In this document: positions 1-8,028 of the stretch, in pieces
Position numbering within the stretch: the stretch's first letter is position 1
Layout: each line of letters begins with the position of its first letter
Origin: UBA5216 sp043743335
GTDB taxonomy: Bacteria; Pseudomonadota; Gammaproteobacteria; Burkholderiales; SG8-41
Assembly (NCBI GenBank): GCA_043743335.1
Contig: JAYTWR010000030.1
Coordinates: forward strand, 1 to 24,793
Direction of reading: 5' to 3'
DNA length: 24,793 nt
Program-made: the position numbers and the translations under genes
Notes under the pieces: model-generated
Database searches by the model: none
Told to the model about the DNA's origin: nothing
The model's input: only the letters and a program-made list of their open reading frames with translations

Positions 1-885
1 GCGCAGATGTTCAGCCTGCAAGACGCCAACATCCACAACATCACCGTCACCGGCGTGTTTGACGACTGCCAGGACATCGTCAAGGCGGTCAGCAACGACC
101 TGAGCTTCAAGCGCCGTTACAAAATCGGCACGGTGAATTCGATCAACTGGGCGCGCGTGGCGGCGCAGATCGTGTATTACTTCAAGGGGTATTTTGCTGC
201 GACGCAAAACGATACCGAGCAGGTGTCATTTGCCGTACCGTCAGGCAATTTCGGCAACATACTGGCTGGACACATCGCACGCATGATGGGCCTGCCGATC
301 AAGCGTCTGATTCTTGCGACCAATGAAAACAATGTGCTGGACGAATTTTTTCGCACAGGGCGTTATCGTCCGCGCGCGTCCAGCGAAGTGCAGCAGACGT
401 CGAGTCCGTCGATGGATATTTCCAAAGCCTCGAATTTTGAGCGATTCATTTTCGATCTGGTTGACCGCGATGATGCCAAGCTGGCGCAGTTATGGAAAGC
501 GGTGGACAACGGCGGCGAGTTCAATTTGGCGGGCACGCCGTTGCTGGAAAAAATGCGCGGTTTTGGTTTTGTGTCCGGCAGCAGCACGCACGCGGATCGC
601 GTCGCGACCATCCGCGATGTTTACGCACGTTATGGCGTCATGATCGACACGCACACCGCAGACGGGTTCAAAGTCGGCCTTGAGCATCGCGAGGCCGGTG
701 TGCCGCTGATTTGTCTTGAAACTGCGTTGCCGGTCAAATTTGCCGAGGTCATCAAAGACGCGCTGAATGTGGAGCCTGATCGCCCAGCGAGTTGCCGTGG
801 TATCGAAGATCTGCCGCAGCGGGTTGAAGTGATGCCGCCGGATGTGGCCACGATCAAACAGTTCATCGTTGCCCATACGCATTAA
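1..885 (+). CDS. thrC: Threonine synthase, C-terminal part (5' end outside window)
   Basis: Last step of threonine synthesis: PLP-dependent conversion of O-phosphohomoserine to threonine and phosphate in the cytoplasm. The frame is open from base 1 to the TAA at 883-885, so about 294 residues are visible. The N-terminal part, including the PLP-binding lysine, lies upstream. Visible family hallmarks are the stretch NSINWARVAAQIVYYF, the phosphate-binding loop AVPSGNFGNILAGHIA, and the following LATNENNVLDEFFRTG. This is the long bacterial/fungal type of ThrC. An ATG at base 7 is internal and not a start. In many betaproteobacteria hom lies just upstream, but that cannot be seen here. No clear terminator follows; an AT-rich repeat copy begins 25 bases after the stop. 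The family call is certain. Confidence 0.97.
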   Translation, partial: AQMFSLQDANIHNITVTGVFDDCQDIVKAVSNDLSFKRRYKIGTVNSINWARVAAQIVYYFKGYFAATQNDTEQVSFAVPSGNFGNILAGHIARMMGLPIKRLILATNENNVLDEFFRTGRYRPRASSEVQQTSSPSMDISKASNFERFIFDLVDRDDAKLAQLWKAVDNGGEFNLAGTPLLEKMRGFGFVSGSSTHADRVATIRDVYARYGVMIDTHTADGFKVGLEHREAGVPLICLETALPVKFAEVIKDALNVEPDRPASCRGIEDLPQRVEVMPPDVATIKQFIVAHTH

Positions 886-910
886 CGGTTGCGGTAATTT
901 TAAAAAAGAC

Positions 911-928
911 AATAAAATCAATTACTTA
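911..928 (+). repeat. Dispersed 18-mer, copy 1 (AATAAAATCAATTACTTA)
   Basis: Exact copy of the 18-base consensus, located between thrC and the histidine kinase gene. The left neighbour is GAC and the right neighbour TATAAAA, so the local sequence is strongly AT-rich within GC-rich surroundings. The TTACTTATATAAA stretch could act as a -10 region for the downstream kinase, but no good -35 box is visible. The role is unknown. Confidence 0.75.
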
Positions 929-971
929 TATAAAACCTCTGCACTGCGATCTGCCATGCAATCAGCCGTGA

Positions 972-1016
972 GCGCCGCAGTGGGGCGAGGCGCTGCGCTG
1001 CTGTGGTTTGCGGCGC
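972..1016 (+). other. Possible stem-loop in the kinase leader
   Basis: GCGCCGCA at 972-979 and TGCGGCGC at 1009-1016 form a perfect 8-bp inverted repeat with a 29-base GC-rich loop. No T-run follows, so it does not look like an intrinsic terminator of thrC. It lies just before the kinase start codon at 1043, where no Shine-Dalgarno sequence is apparent. It could be a leader structure or chance in GC-rich DNA. Confidence 0.25.
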
Positions 1017-1042
1017 GGATTTAGGTACCCGGCAAAATCCCG

Positions 1043-4000
1043 ATGCCCGCCCAACCGCCGAATCTGCGTATGCCATCGATGCATTCCATGCTGGCCCGGC
1101 AGTTGCGCAGGTCGCTCAAGGCGGAATCCCAGGCGGAAGCGGACAACCTGCTTAACCGTCTTTTCGAGTTGGCCGAAAGCGGTACTCTGGAAAGCGAACA
1201 GGCGCAAGCCCTGAGCGGCCTGCGCACGCTGCTGGGCAGCGTCGATGAAAGTTACCGGCAGTTTGATCGCGCGCAAGAGTTGCGGCTGCGCAGTCTCACG
1301 GTCAGTTCCGCCGAATTGCTGGAGGCCAACCAGCGCTTGCGTGCTGAAGCCGAGCGCCAGCAGTCTCTCATCACCACCATGCGCGCCATTGCCAATCGAT
1401 TGCTGGCCGCCGCGGGGCGCGATGCCATTCCGGAGGACGAAGTCTCTGCGCAGCGCGTCGCGCAACTCATGGAGCAGTTAATCGATGAGGGCGAGGCCGC
1501 TCAGCGGCGCTTGAGCGAAAGTTCGGCGCGCTATCTGGGACTGACCAGCCTGTCGTCCGATTGGTATTGGGAGCAGGACGAGCAACAGCGTTTTACGCTG
1601 ATGTCGCAAGGCATCACCGCAGTAACCGGTCGCCCTCCAGAAGCCTTTATCGGCCTCACGGGTGCCGAGGCGTTTGGCGTTGACGCGGCGCAAAGCGACG
1701 CCAGCGGACAACACCGACTGTTGGCGTTAATGCAATCACAGCAGCCGCTGCGTGATTTTGAATTGCACTACAAAACGTCCGGCAACGTCCCGGTCTGGAT
1801 GAGCCTCAGCGCTGAACCGCAGCGAGATGGCGAAGGCAAATTCACCGGTTATCGCGGTGTGGCCCGCAACATCACGGCGCAAAAGCAGGCGGAACAGCGC
1901 TTGCAAGAGGCGCTGGATCTGACGGAAACCCTGCTCGACGCGACACCTGCGCCCACCTCGATTAAAGATGCCGAGCTGCGCTTTGTGCGCGTCAACACGG
2001 CCTTTGAGCGCATGTTTGGCGACACACGCGAGCGCTGGCTGGGCCGGACTGCGCGTGAAATACGCGGCGACGCCGCGGCACTGGCTGAGGCCACTGAGCA
2101 CGATTTACTGGCGAATCCGCGCGTCATCCAATACGAACAAACGCGCACCGTGTCGGGTGGCCGGCAAGTGCATTACTTTGTGACTAAAGCGCCGATGGTT
2201 GTCGTCGGCAGTCGTCGGGTGACGCACTTGATTTCTACTTATATGGACATCACGGAGATCAAACGCGTGCAAGGTGAGATGACACGGCAGCTCGCACTGA
2301 CCGATGCCCTGATTGAAACCATGCCGATGCCGGTGTCGATCAAGGATCGTGAGCACCGATTCGTGCGTGTGAACGCCGCTTATGAGCGCGAGTTCGAGCT
2401 CGTGCGCGAAATCGTGCTGGGGCAAACGGTGGTTGAAGCGCTGAACGACGCTTCAGCCGGCGGGCGTGAGGTCGAGTTGGAAATGCTGCGTAATCCGGGT
2501 GTGCGATCGTATGCGAGGGAACGCGTGGGTCGCGATGGCCGGGAAAGATGTTTTTCCATCACCAAATCGACCATTCAGAACGACGCCGGCGAAGTGACAG
2601 GATTTATTACCCTGCACGCAGATATCACCGGGATAAAGCAGGTCGGGTCGCGTTTGGATGAGCAATTGGCGCTGACAACGACACTCCTTGACGCCTCACC
2701 CACACCGACGGTGGTCAAGGACAGGAACCTGATATTAACCCGTTGCAACAGCGCCTACGAGAAACTGTTTAACGTGCGGCGCGAAGACATCTTGCATCAA
2801 CCCATGAGCGGGCACCGCACGCAGTTTTCTGATGCGGTGCTGGCAGTGGAGCGGCAGTTGCTGGTCAATCCGGGAACGCACCGTGTGGAACGGGCTTTGC
2901 GCGTGCCGGGCAGGGATGATGTGCATTGTGTGATAGAGAAATCCACCTATTTCAACACGGCGGGCGAAGTTGAAGGCGTTATTACCTCGTTTACCGACAT
3001 TACGGAATTAAAGCGTACCGAGGAAAATCTTCGCGAAGCCAAGCTGCTGGCGGAGCAGGCACTGCGCGTGCGCTCGCAGTTCCTCGCCAATATGAGCCAC
3101 GAAATTCGCACGCCAATGAACGGCGTACTAGGCATGGCTGAGGTGCTGTCGGGCACGGTGTTGAGTGCGGAACAGCGTGAATATCTCGACACGATTCGTA
3201 CTTCGGGCGAGAGCCTGCTCAAAATTGTCGGTGACATTCTTGATTTTTCCAAAATCGAGGCCGGCAAGGTCGACATCGAACAAGTCGCGTTTGATCCCCG
3301 TTCACGCGTGGAAAGCTTGGTGCAGTTGTTCTCGGCATCGGCGCGCGAGAAAAATCTCCAAGTCAGCGGTGTTTACAGCGAAGATTTGCCGCCGGAGGTG
3401 ATGGGCGACCCGGTGCGCATATCGCAAGTGTTGTCCAATCTGCTGGGCAATGCGATCAAATTCACCCAAGCGGGTTCGATTACCCTGCATGCCGGGATTC
3501 ACGCGCAAGCTGGCCAGGATGTGATGTTGCGATTTGATGTACGCGACAGCGGCATCGGTATCTCAAAAGATGCGATTGAACGCATTTTTGATCCTTTCTC
3601 GCAAGAGGACACCAGTATCACTCGCCGTTTTGGCGGCACGGGCCTTGGCCTGACGATATCCCGGCAGTTGGTGGGATTGATGGGGGGCGAGTTGTCCGTG
3701 GTCAGCACGCAAGGTGAAGGCAGTTGTTTCAGTTTCACAGTGCGAGTGCAAAAGGATGTCAAAGCGCCGCCGGTTGAACCGGTTGAACCGGTTGAACCGG
3801 CAGCGGCAGCGGCAGCGCCTCAAATGACCGGCCCGCGTGGTGCCGCGCCGCTGAATATTCTGCTGGTGGAAGACAACACGATCAACCAGATTGTAGCCGC
3901 CGCGATGTTGAAAAAACTCAACTGCGATATCACCGTGGTCAATGATGGGCAAGAAGCCGTGGCGGCGATACAAGCGCGGCGCTTTGACGTGATTCTCATG

Positions 4001-4234
4001 GATTGTCATATGCCGAACATGGATGGCTTTGCCGCGACTGCTGCGGTTCGTACGTGGGAGCAGCAGGGGCATGCGCGCCACATCATCATCGCGCAAACCG
4101 CGAATGCCATGGAAGGCGACCGCGAGAGCTGCCTCGCTGCCGGTATGGATGACTATATCGCCAAGCCGCTAACCACCGCTGTATTGGCGCAGATGCTGGC
4201 GCGCTGGACGGCGCACGGCACAGCTAACGCGTAA
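1043..4234 (+). CDS. Multi-PAS hybrid sensor histidine kinase/response regulator
   Basis: A 1063-residue hybrid two-component kinase with no membrane segment, so probably a cytoplasmic sensor. An N-terminal coiled-coil-like region (about 1-155) is followed by PAS1 (about 160-286). Three further PAS units start at residues 293, 419 and 544, each opening with LT-x-x-L and a P-x-P...KD motif and closing with DIT-x-x-K. The HisKA phosphoacceptor is His686 in NMSHEIRTPMNG. The HATPase_c domain shows the N-box asparagine near 803, then DSGIGI and GGTGLGLTIS. A Pro-Val-Glu/Ala-rich linker leads to a receiver with ED at its start, phospho-Asp987 in LMDCHMPNMDG, and the conserved lysine in YIAKPL. ATG 1043 is the first start after an in-frame stop at 1022. 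No Shine-Dalgarno is evident, and ATGs at 1070 and 1088 are alternatives. No partner regulator is adjacent, and the ligand cannot be deduced. Confidence 0.93.
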   Translation: MPAQPPNLRMPSMHSMLARQLRRSLKAESQAEADNLLNRLFELAESGTLESEQAQALSGLRTLLGSVDESYRQFDRAQELRLRSLTVSSAELLEANQRLRAEAERQQSLITTMRAIANRLLAAAGRDAIPEDEVSAQRVAQLMEQLIDEGEAAQRRLSESSARYLGLTSLSSDWYWEQDEQQRFTLMSQGITAVTGRPPEAFIGLTGAEAFGVDAAQSDASGQHRLLALMQSQQPLRDFELHYKTSGNVPVWMSLSAEPQRDGEGKFTGYRGVARNITAQKQAEQRLQEALDLTETLLDATPAPTSIKDAELRFVRVNTAFERMFGDTRERWLGRTAREIRGDAAALAEATEHDLLANPRVIQYEQTRTVSGGRQVHYFVTKAPMVVVGSRRVTHLISTYMDITEIKRVQGEMTRQLALTDALIETMPMPVSIKDREHRFVRVNAAYEREFELVREIVLGQTVVEALNDASAGGREVELEMLRNPGVRSYARERVGRDGRERCFSITKSTIQNDAGEVTGFITLHADITGIKQVGSRLDEQLALTTTLLDASPTPTVVKDRNLILTRCNSAYEKLFNVRREDILHQPMSGHRTQFSDAVLAVERQLLVNPGTHRVERALRVPGRDDVHCVIEKSTYFNTAGEVEGVITSFTDITELKRTEENLREAKLLAEQALRVRSQFLANMSHEIRTPMNGVLGMAEVLSGTVLSAEQREYLDTIRTSGESLLKIVGDILDFSKIEAGKVDIEQVAFDPRSRVESLVQLFSASAREKNLQVSGVYSEDLPPEVMGDPVRISQVLSNLLGNAIKFTQAGSITLHAGIHAQAGQDVMLRFDVRDSGIGISKDAIERIFDPFSQEDTSITRRFGGTGLGLTISRQLVGLMGGELSVVSTQGEGSCFSFTVRVQKDVKAPPVEPVEPVEPAAAAAAPQMTGPRGAAPLNILLVEDNTINQIVAAAMLKKLNCDITVVNDGQEAVAAIQARRFDVILMDCHMPNMDGFAATAAVRTWEQQGHARHIIIAQTANAMEGDRESCLAAGMDDYIAKPLTTAVLAQMLARWTAHGTANA
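3771..3817 (+). repeat. In-frame tandem repeats in the kinase linker
   Basis: Three tandem copies of the 9-mer CGGTTGAAC (3771-3797) encode Pro-Val-Glu repeats. They run straight into GGCAGC hexamers (about 3799-3817) that encode polyalanine. Both unit lengths are multiples of three, so changes in copy number would alter only the length of the linker between the ATPase and receiver domains. Confidence 0.85.
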
Positions 4235-4254
4235 CGACATGGCGCTGGCAAGCG

Positions 4255-5088
4255 TCACAGCGCGAAGCGCATGGACAGATCCACCGCTTTAACATCCTTG
4301 GTCAGCGCACCGATGGAAATACGATCCACGCCGGTGAGCGCAATCTCGCGTATGTTCGCCAGCGTGATGCCGCCCGACGCTTCGAGCTTTGCCCGGCCTG
4401 CGGTCAGCGTGACGGCCTCGCGCATTTGATCGGGGCTCATATTGTCGAGCAAAATCAGCGTGGCCCCGGCGCCCAAGGCTTCATTCAACTGTACCAGCGT
4501 TTCTACTTCAACCTGAATGCCGACCGTCGGCGGCACGATGCGCCGCGCCGCAATCAGCGCCGCCGTGATGCCGCCGGCCGCCGCAATGTGATTTTCCTTG
4601 ATCAGCACGGCGTCGTACAGGCCCATGCGGTGATTCATGCCGCCGCCAGTTCTGACCGCATATTTTTGCGCCACGCGCAGGCCGGGCATGGTCTTGCGGG
4701 TATCAAATATTGCCGCGTGCGTGCCGTGCACCGCATCCACATAGCAGCGCGTAGCCGTGGCCACGGCAGACAGCGATTGCAGAAAATTCAGCGCGGCGCG
4801 TTCTCCGGTCAGCACACTGCGGGCGCTGCCGGTGAGTGTGCATATCGTTGTGCCCGCTGCGACGCGCTGACCTTCGTCTGCCAGCCAGGCAATGCGCACA
4901 TCGGCATCCAGCGCATTAAAAACGGCGTCAAACCAAGGGCGCCCGGCGATGGTAGCCGCGTCGCGGCACACCACGTTGGCTTGCGCCTGCGTGGCTACCG
5001 GCGTCAACTGCGCGGTCCAGTCACCGCTGCCCACGTCTTCGGCCAAGGCTGCAGCGACATTGCGTTCGATTTCAGATGCGATGTTCAT
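4255..5088 (-). CDS. nadC: Carboxylating nicotinate-nucleotide pyrophosphorylase (quinolinate phosphoribosyltransferase)
   Basis: Converts quinolinate and PRPP to nicotinate mononucleotide, CO2 and pyrophosphate, the entry to de novo NAD synthesis. It has 277 residues, the usual family length. Visible family signatures are EDVGSGDWTA near the N terminus, the GERAALNFLQSLSAVAT helix, the active-site loop DTRKTMPGLR, then KYAVRTGGGMNHRMGLYDAV followed by LIKENHI. The C-terminal segment LEASGGITLANIREIA is the conserved end of the barrel. The start is ATG 5088; only a weak GAG lies upstream. It is convergent with the histidine kinase, separated by 20 bases. nadA and nadB are not in the window. 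Confidence 0.97.
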   Translation of the reverse strand: MNIASEIERNVAAALAEDVGSGDWTAQLTPVATQAQANVVCRDAATIAGRPWFDAVFNALDADVRIAWLADEGQRVAAGTTICTLTGSARSVLTGERAALNFLQSLSAVATATRCYVDAVHGTHAAIFDTRKTMPGLRVAQKYAVRTGGGMNHRMGLYDAVLIKENHIAAAGGITAALIAARRIVPPTVGIQVEVETLVQLNEALGAGATLILLDNMSPDQMREAVTLTAGRAKLEASGGITLANIREIALTGVDRISIGALTKDVKAVDLSMRFAL

Positions 5089-5120
5089 GGAATTGCTCTA
5101 TATTAAATAAGCCGGTACGA

Positions 5121-5160
5121 GTGATGGCGTGATGGCGTGTAAGCGTGATAGCGTGATGGC
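5121..5160 (+). repeat. Tandem 8-bp repeat, five units
   Basis: Five contiguous octamers fill the nadC/glutamate-synthase-like intergenic gap: GTGATGGC, GTGATGGC, GTGTAAGC, GTGATAGC, GTGATGGC. Three are identical and two are diverged. The array sits in the divergent promoter region of both genes, so a change in unit number would change promoter spacing. It is too short and lacks spacers, so it is not CRISPR. Confidence 0.8.
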
Positions 5161-5201
5161 GCGCGTTGATCCATTGATTTTAGCAGGGTAACGGAGGGTC
5201 T

Positions 5202-6701
5202 ATGACAGGTATGGTCGGCGTAATTTCCTACGGTGTGGGCACGCTACTGGGCTTGGTGTTTTTTGTGTGGCTGATCACGGCGATTATCCACGACGTCACG
5301 CAGAAAAAGCACACCGTGCTGCGCAACTATCCGGTGATTGGCCGGTTGCGGTTTTTCTTCGAAGACCTTGGCGAATACTTTCGCCAGTATTTCTTCGCCG
5401 GCGACCGCGACGAGATGCCGTTTAATCGCGCGACGCGTGGCTGGGTTTATAAAGAGGCCAAAAACGAGGGGGGTATCATCGGTTTTGGTTCTACCAACGA
5501 TTTGCGCGAGCCCGGCAATATCTTGTTTGTGAATCACCCGTATCCGGTGCTCGAAGAAGACCGCTTACCGACGCCGTCGCTGATGATCGGCGAGGGCTAC
5601 TGCAAAAATCCGTTTGAGGCGCGTTCTATCGTCAACGTGAGTGGTATGAGCTTTGGCGCGATTTCGGAGCCTGCGGTGCGCGCCTTGTCGATGGGTGCCA
5701 AAGAAGCGGGCTGCTGGATGGACACCGGCGAGGGCGGGCTCGCGCCGTATCATCTTGAAGGCGGCTGCGATGTGATTATGCAAATGGGCACGGCCAAATA
5801 CGGCATGCGCGATCACGACGGTCAGTTTTCACCGGAAAAAGTGCGGGAGTTGGCGAAGTCCGTCAAAGCCTTTGAAATCAAACTGTCTCAGGGGGCAAAG
5901 CCCGGTAAAGGCGGCGTGCTGCCGGGCGGCAAGGTGACCGCAGAAATCGCACGCATACGCGGCATACCGGTGGGGGAAGATTCGATCAGCCCAAACCGCC
6001 ATCGCGACATTGCCAATGTGAATGATTTGCTCGACAAAATCGCTTATATGCGCGAGCTAAGCGGACGCCCCGTTGGCGTCAAAACCGCTATCGGCGGTTG
6101 GGAATTTACCAATGAATTGTGTGAAGCGATTCTGCGCCGGGGCAAGGAATACGCACCAGATTTTCTCGCCATTGACGGTGCAGAGGGCGGCAGCGGTGCC
6201 GCGCCACAAACACTGTTTGATCACATGGCGCTGCCGATTGCTGAGGCGCTGCCGCGTGTGGTGGATTCGCTGATTCAGGCGGACTTAAAGTCACGCATCC
6301 GCGTCATTGCGTCGGGCAAACTGGTGACCTCTGCACGCGCCTCGTGGGCACTGTGTGTGGGTGCGGATTTCATCAACACGGCGCGTGGGTTCATGTTTGC
6401 GCTGGGCTGTATACAGGCGTTGCGCTGTCATCAGAACACTTGTCCGACGGGCGTGACCACGCACAACAAGCGCTTGCAGCGCGGTTTGGTGGTCGAAGAA
6501 AAATATTTGCGCGTCGCCAACTACTGTAAAAACATGAACAAGGAAATCGACATGATTGCGCACTCGTGCGGCCTGCCGCATGCGCGCGAATTCAAGCGCG
6601 AGCATGTACGCATTGTGCAAACCGCCAACCAGAGTATTGCGCTGAATATGCTGCACCCGTATCCTGCGATCGGTTCGCGCGGGCCGGCTCGGGCGGCTTA
6701 A
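5202..6701 (+). CDS. FMN-binding glutamate synthase family protein (GltB-like central domain)
   Basis: A 499-residue protein of the stand-alone glutamate-synthase-like family: the FMN/Fe-S (beta/alpha)8 domain of GltB without the glutaminase domain. An N-terminal hydrophobic helix (about residues 4-28) probably anchors it to the membrane. The barrel contains SGMSFGAIS, GEGGLAPYH, KLSQGAKPGKGGVLPG, the SISPNRH loop, FLAIDGAEGGSGAAP and IRVIASGKLVT. Three cysteines spaced C-x5-C-x4-C in GCIQALRCHQNTCPTG match the 3Fe-4S ligands of glutamate synthase. GGAGGG at 5193-5198 is 3 bases before ATG 5202 and 12 before ATG 5211, so either could be the start. The true substrate of such short homologues is not established. 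It may be co-transcribed with the SoxC-like gene 17 bases downstream. Confidence 0.92.
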   Translation: MTGMVGVISYGVGTLLGLVFFVWLITAIIHDVTQKKHTVLRNYPVIGRLRFFFEDLGEYFRQYFFAGDRDEMPFNRATRGWVYKEAKNEGGIIGFGSTNDLREPGNILFVNHPYPVLEEDRLPTPSLMIGEGYCKNPFEARSIVNVSGMSFGAISEPAVRALSMGAKEAGCWMDTGEGGLAPYHLEGGCDVIMQMGTAKYGMRDHDGQFSPEKVRELAKSVKAFEIKLSQGAKPGKGGVLPGGKVTAEIARIRGIPVGEDSISPNRHRDIANVNDLLDKIAYMRELSGRPVGVKTAIGGWEFTNELCEAILRRGKEYAPDFLAIDGAEGGSGAAPQTLFDHMALPIAEALPRVVDSLIQADLKSRIRVIASGKLVTSARASWALCVGADFINTARGFMFALGCIQALRCHQNTCPTGVTTHNKRLQRGLVVEEKYLRVANYCKNMNKEIDMIAHSCGLPHAREFKREHVRIVQTANQSIALNMLHPYPAIGSRGPARAA

Positions 6702-6718
6702 TAAGTGGTGAGGAATAA

Positions 6719-7951
6719 TTGAATAAAATCAAATACTTAGGAATATCTTCCCGGCGTGGTTTTGTGGCCGGCTTGGCCGCTACCGGCGCGGTGTTGTCCG
6801 GCCGTTTGGTGTTTGCGCAAGACGCTCAAAAACCAGCGGTGCTGGCAGAACCGGCAGGTACGGTGAGCCACAGTAGCGTGATGGCAGAAAAGTTCTCTGG
6901 CATGCAGGCGCACTCCGAACGCCCCCTCACGGCCAGCGTGACGGCCGAGCATCACCACTTCACCGTCACGCCGAACGACCGCATGTTCGTGCATAACAAC
7001 CTGCTGACGCCCGATATCGATGCGGCCAAACACCGTTTGACGGTTAAGGGTTCGGTGAGCAAAGAAGTTTCTTTTTCGCTAGCGGATTTGCGCCAGCACT
7101 TTCCGGTGGTGAGCACGCAAGCCATGCTGGAGTGCGCGGGTTCCGGGCGTGTGGGTTATCTGCCGCGGCCCAACGGTGTACCGTGGCCGGTCACGGGGGG
7201 TATGGGTTGCCCAGTGTGGAACGGCGTGCGGCTGCGCGATGTGTTGCGTGCGGCGGGGCTGACGAACAGCGCCGCGCATGTCGCGGGGCAGGGGGGAGAT
7301 TTTGGTGTGATCGCCAGCGCCGCGCCGATGATTCGCTCGATACCGCTCGACAAGGCGATGGAAGCGCATACGCTGGTGGTGTTCGGCATGAATGACGCTC
7401 CGCTACCGAAAATTCACGGCTATCCGCTGCGCTTGATGGTGCCGGGTTGGGCGGGATCCGCTTCGATCAAATGGCTGCACACCTTGACGGTGCTCGACGC
7501 GCCGTTCAAGGGCGCTTACATGGACAGCAATTACCGCCTTCCGCGCGACGCAGTTCAGCCCGGCGAAAAAATGCCGCCGGATACGTGGGTGACCGAGGCA
7601 TGGCCGGTGAAATCCATGATCACTTATCCTGCGCCCAATGCGGTGTTTAAGGCGGGCCGAGCGGTGCTTGTTGAAGGTCGCGCATGGGTGGGCGAGGGCG
7701 CGATCTCGCGCGTGCAGATTTCGCTTGACGAAGGCGTCACCTGGGAAAACGCGCAATTGAATAACGCCGGCGATAAATATGCTTGGCGTACCTTTAGCGT
7801 GGCGTTGCGTGCTTCCCGCACCGGTTACGTGACGGTGCTGGCGCGCGCGACAGATGATCGCGGCAACTCGCAGCCCATGGCGTCTCAATGGAATCCGCTG
7901 GGGTATTTCTGGAACGGTGTGCACCGGCTTGGATTTGTAGTGGAAGCGTGA
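6719..7951 (+). CDS. Tat-exported SoxC-like sulfite dehydrogenase / sulfite oxidase family molybdoenzyme
   Basis: A 410-residue periplasmic molybdenum-cofactor enzyme, likely oxidising sulfite or a related sulfur oxyanion. The N terminus carries a twin-arginine signal (SSRRGFVAGLAATGAV, ending near LVFAQ), so it is exported folded with its cofactor. Cys139 in MLECAGSGRVG is the expected molybdenum ligand. The sequence GYPLRLMVPGWAGSASIKWL and the C-terminal dimerisation domain (VQISLDEGVTW...ATDDRGNSQP) fit SoxC. The only start that keeps the Tat signal is TTG 6719, preceded at 5 bases by GAGG (6710-6713). Codons 2-7 are formed by a copy of the dispersed 18-mer. No SoxD-type cytochrome c or other sox gene is adjacent, so its electron acceptor is unknown. 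Substrate assignment is by family only. Confidence 0.92.
   Translation: MNKIKYLGISSRRGFVAGLAATGAVLSGRLVFAQDAQKPAVLAEPAGTVSHSSVMAEKFSGMQAHSERPLTASVTAEHHHFTVTPNDRMFVHNNLLTPDIDAAKHRLTVKGSVSKEVSFSLADLRQHFPVVSTQAMLECAGSGRVGYLPRPNGVPWPVTGGMGCPVWNGVRLRDVLRAAGLTNSAAHVAGQGGDFGVIASAAPMIRSIPLDKAMEAHTLVVFGMNDAPLPKIHGYPLRLMVPGWAGSASIKWLHTLTVLDAPFKGAYMDSNYRLPRDAVQPGEKMPPDTWVTEAWPVKSMITYPAPNAVFKAGRAVLVEGRAWVGEGAISRVQISLDEGVTWENAQLNNAGDKYAWRTFSVALRASRTGYVTVLARATDDRGNSQPMASQWNPLGYFWNGVHRLGFVVEA
6722..6739 (+). repeat. Dispersed 18-mer, copy 2, inside a start region
   Basis: AATAAAATCAAATACTTA differs from the consensus at one base. It begins immediately after the TTG start codon of the SoxC-like gene and encodes N-K-I-K-Y-L, the positively charged n-region ahead of the Tat motif. 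It has the same orientation as the other copies. Confidence 0.7.
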
Positions 7952-8028
7952 AGCGTTTCGTCGCCTGTGCCGAGTGGGCCATTGCCTTTGCTGCTGCTGG
8001 TGAACTCGATGCTGCGGCAGAGATACCC

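Noticed and set aside
886..1042. Intrinsic terminator after thrC
   Set aside because: The only stem (972-1016) lacks a following T-run and is 87 bases past the stop, so a terminator is not supported.
5121..5160. CRISPR-like array
   Set aside because: The units are 8 bp with no spacers and no cas genes nearby, so it is a simple tandem repeat.
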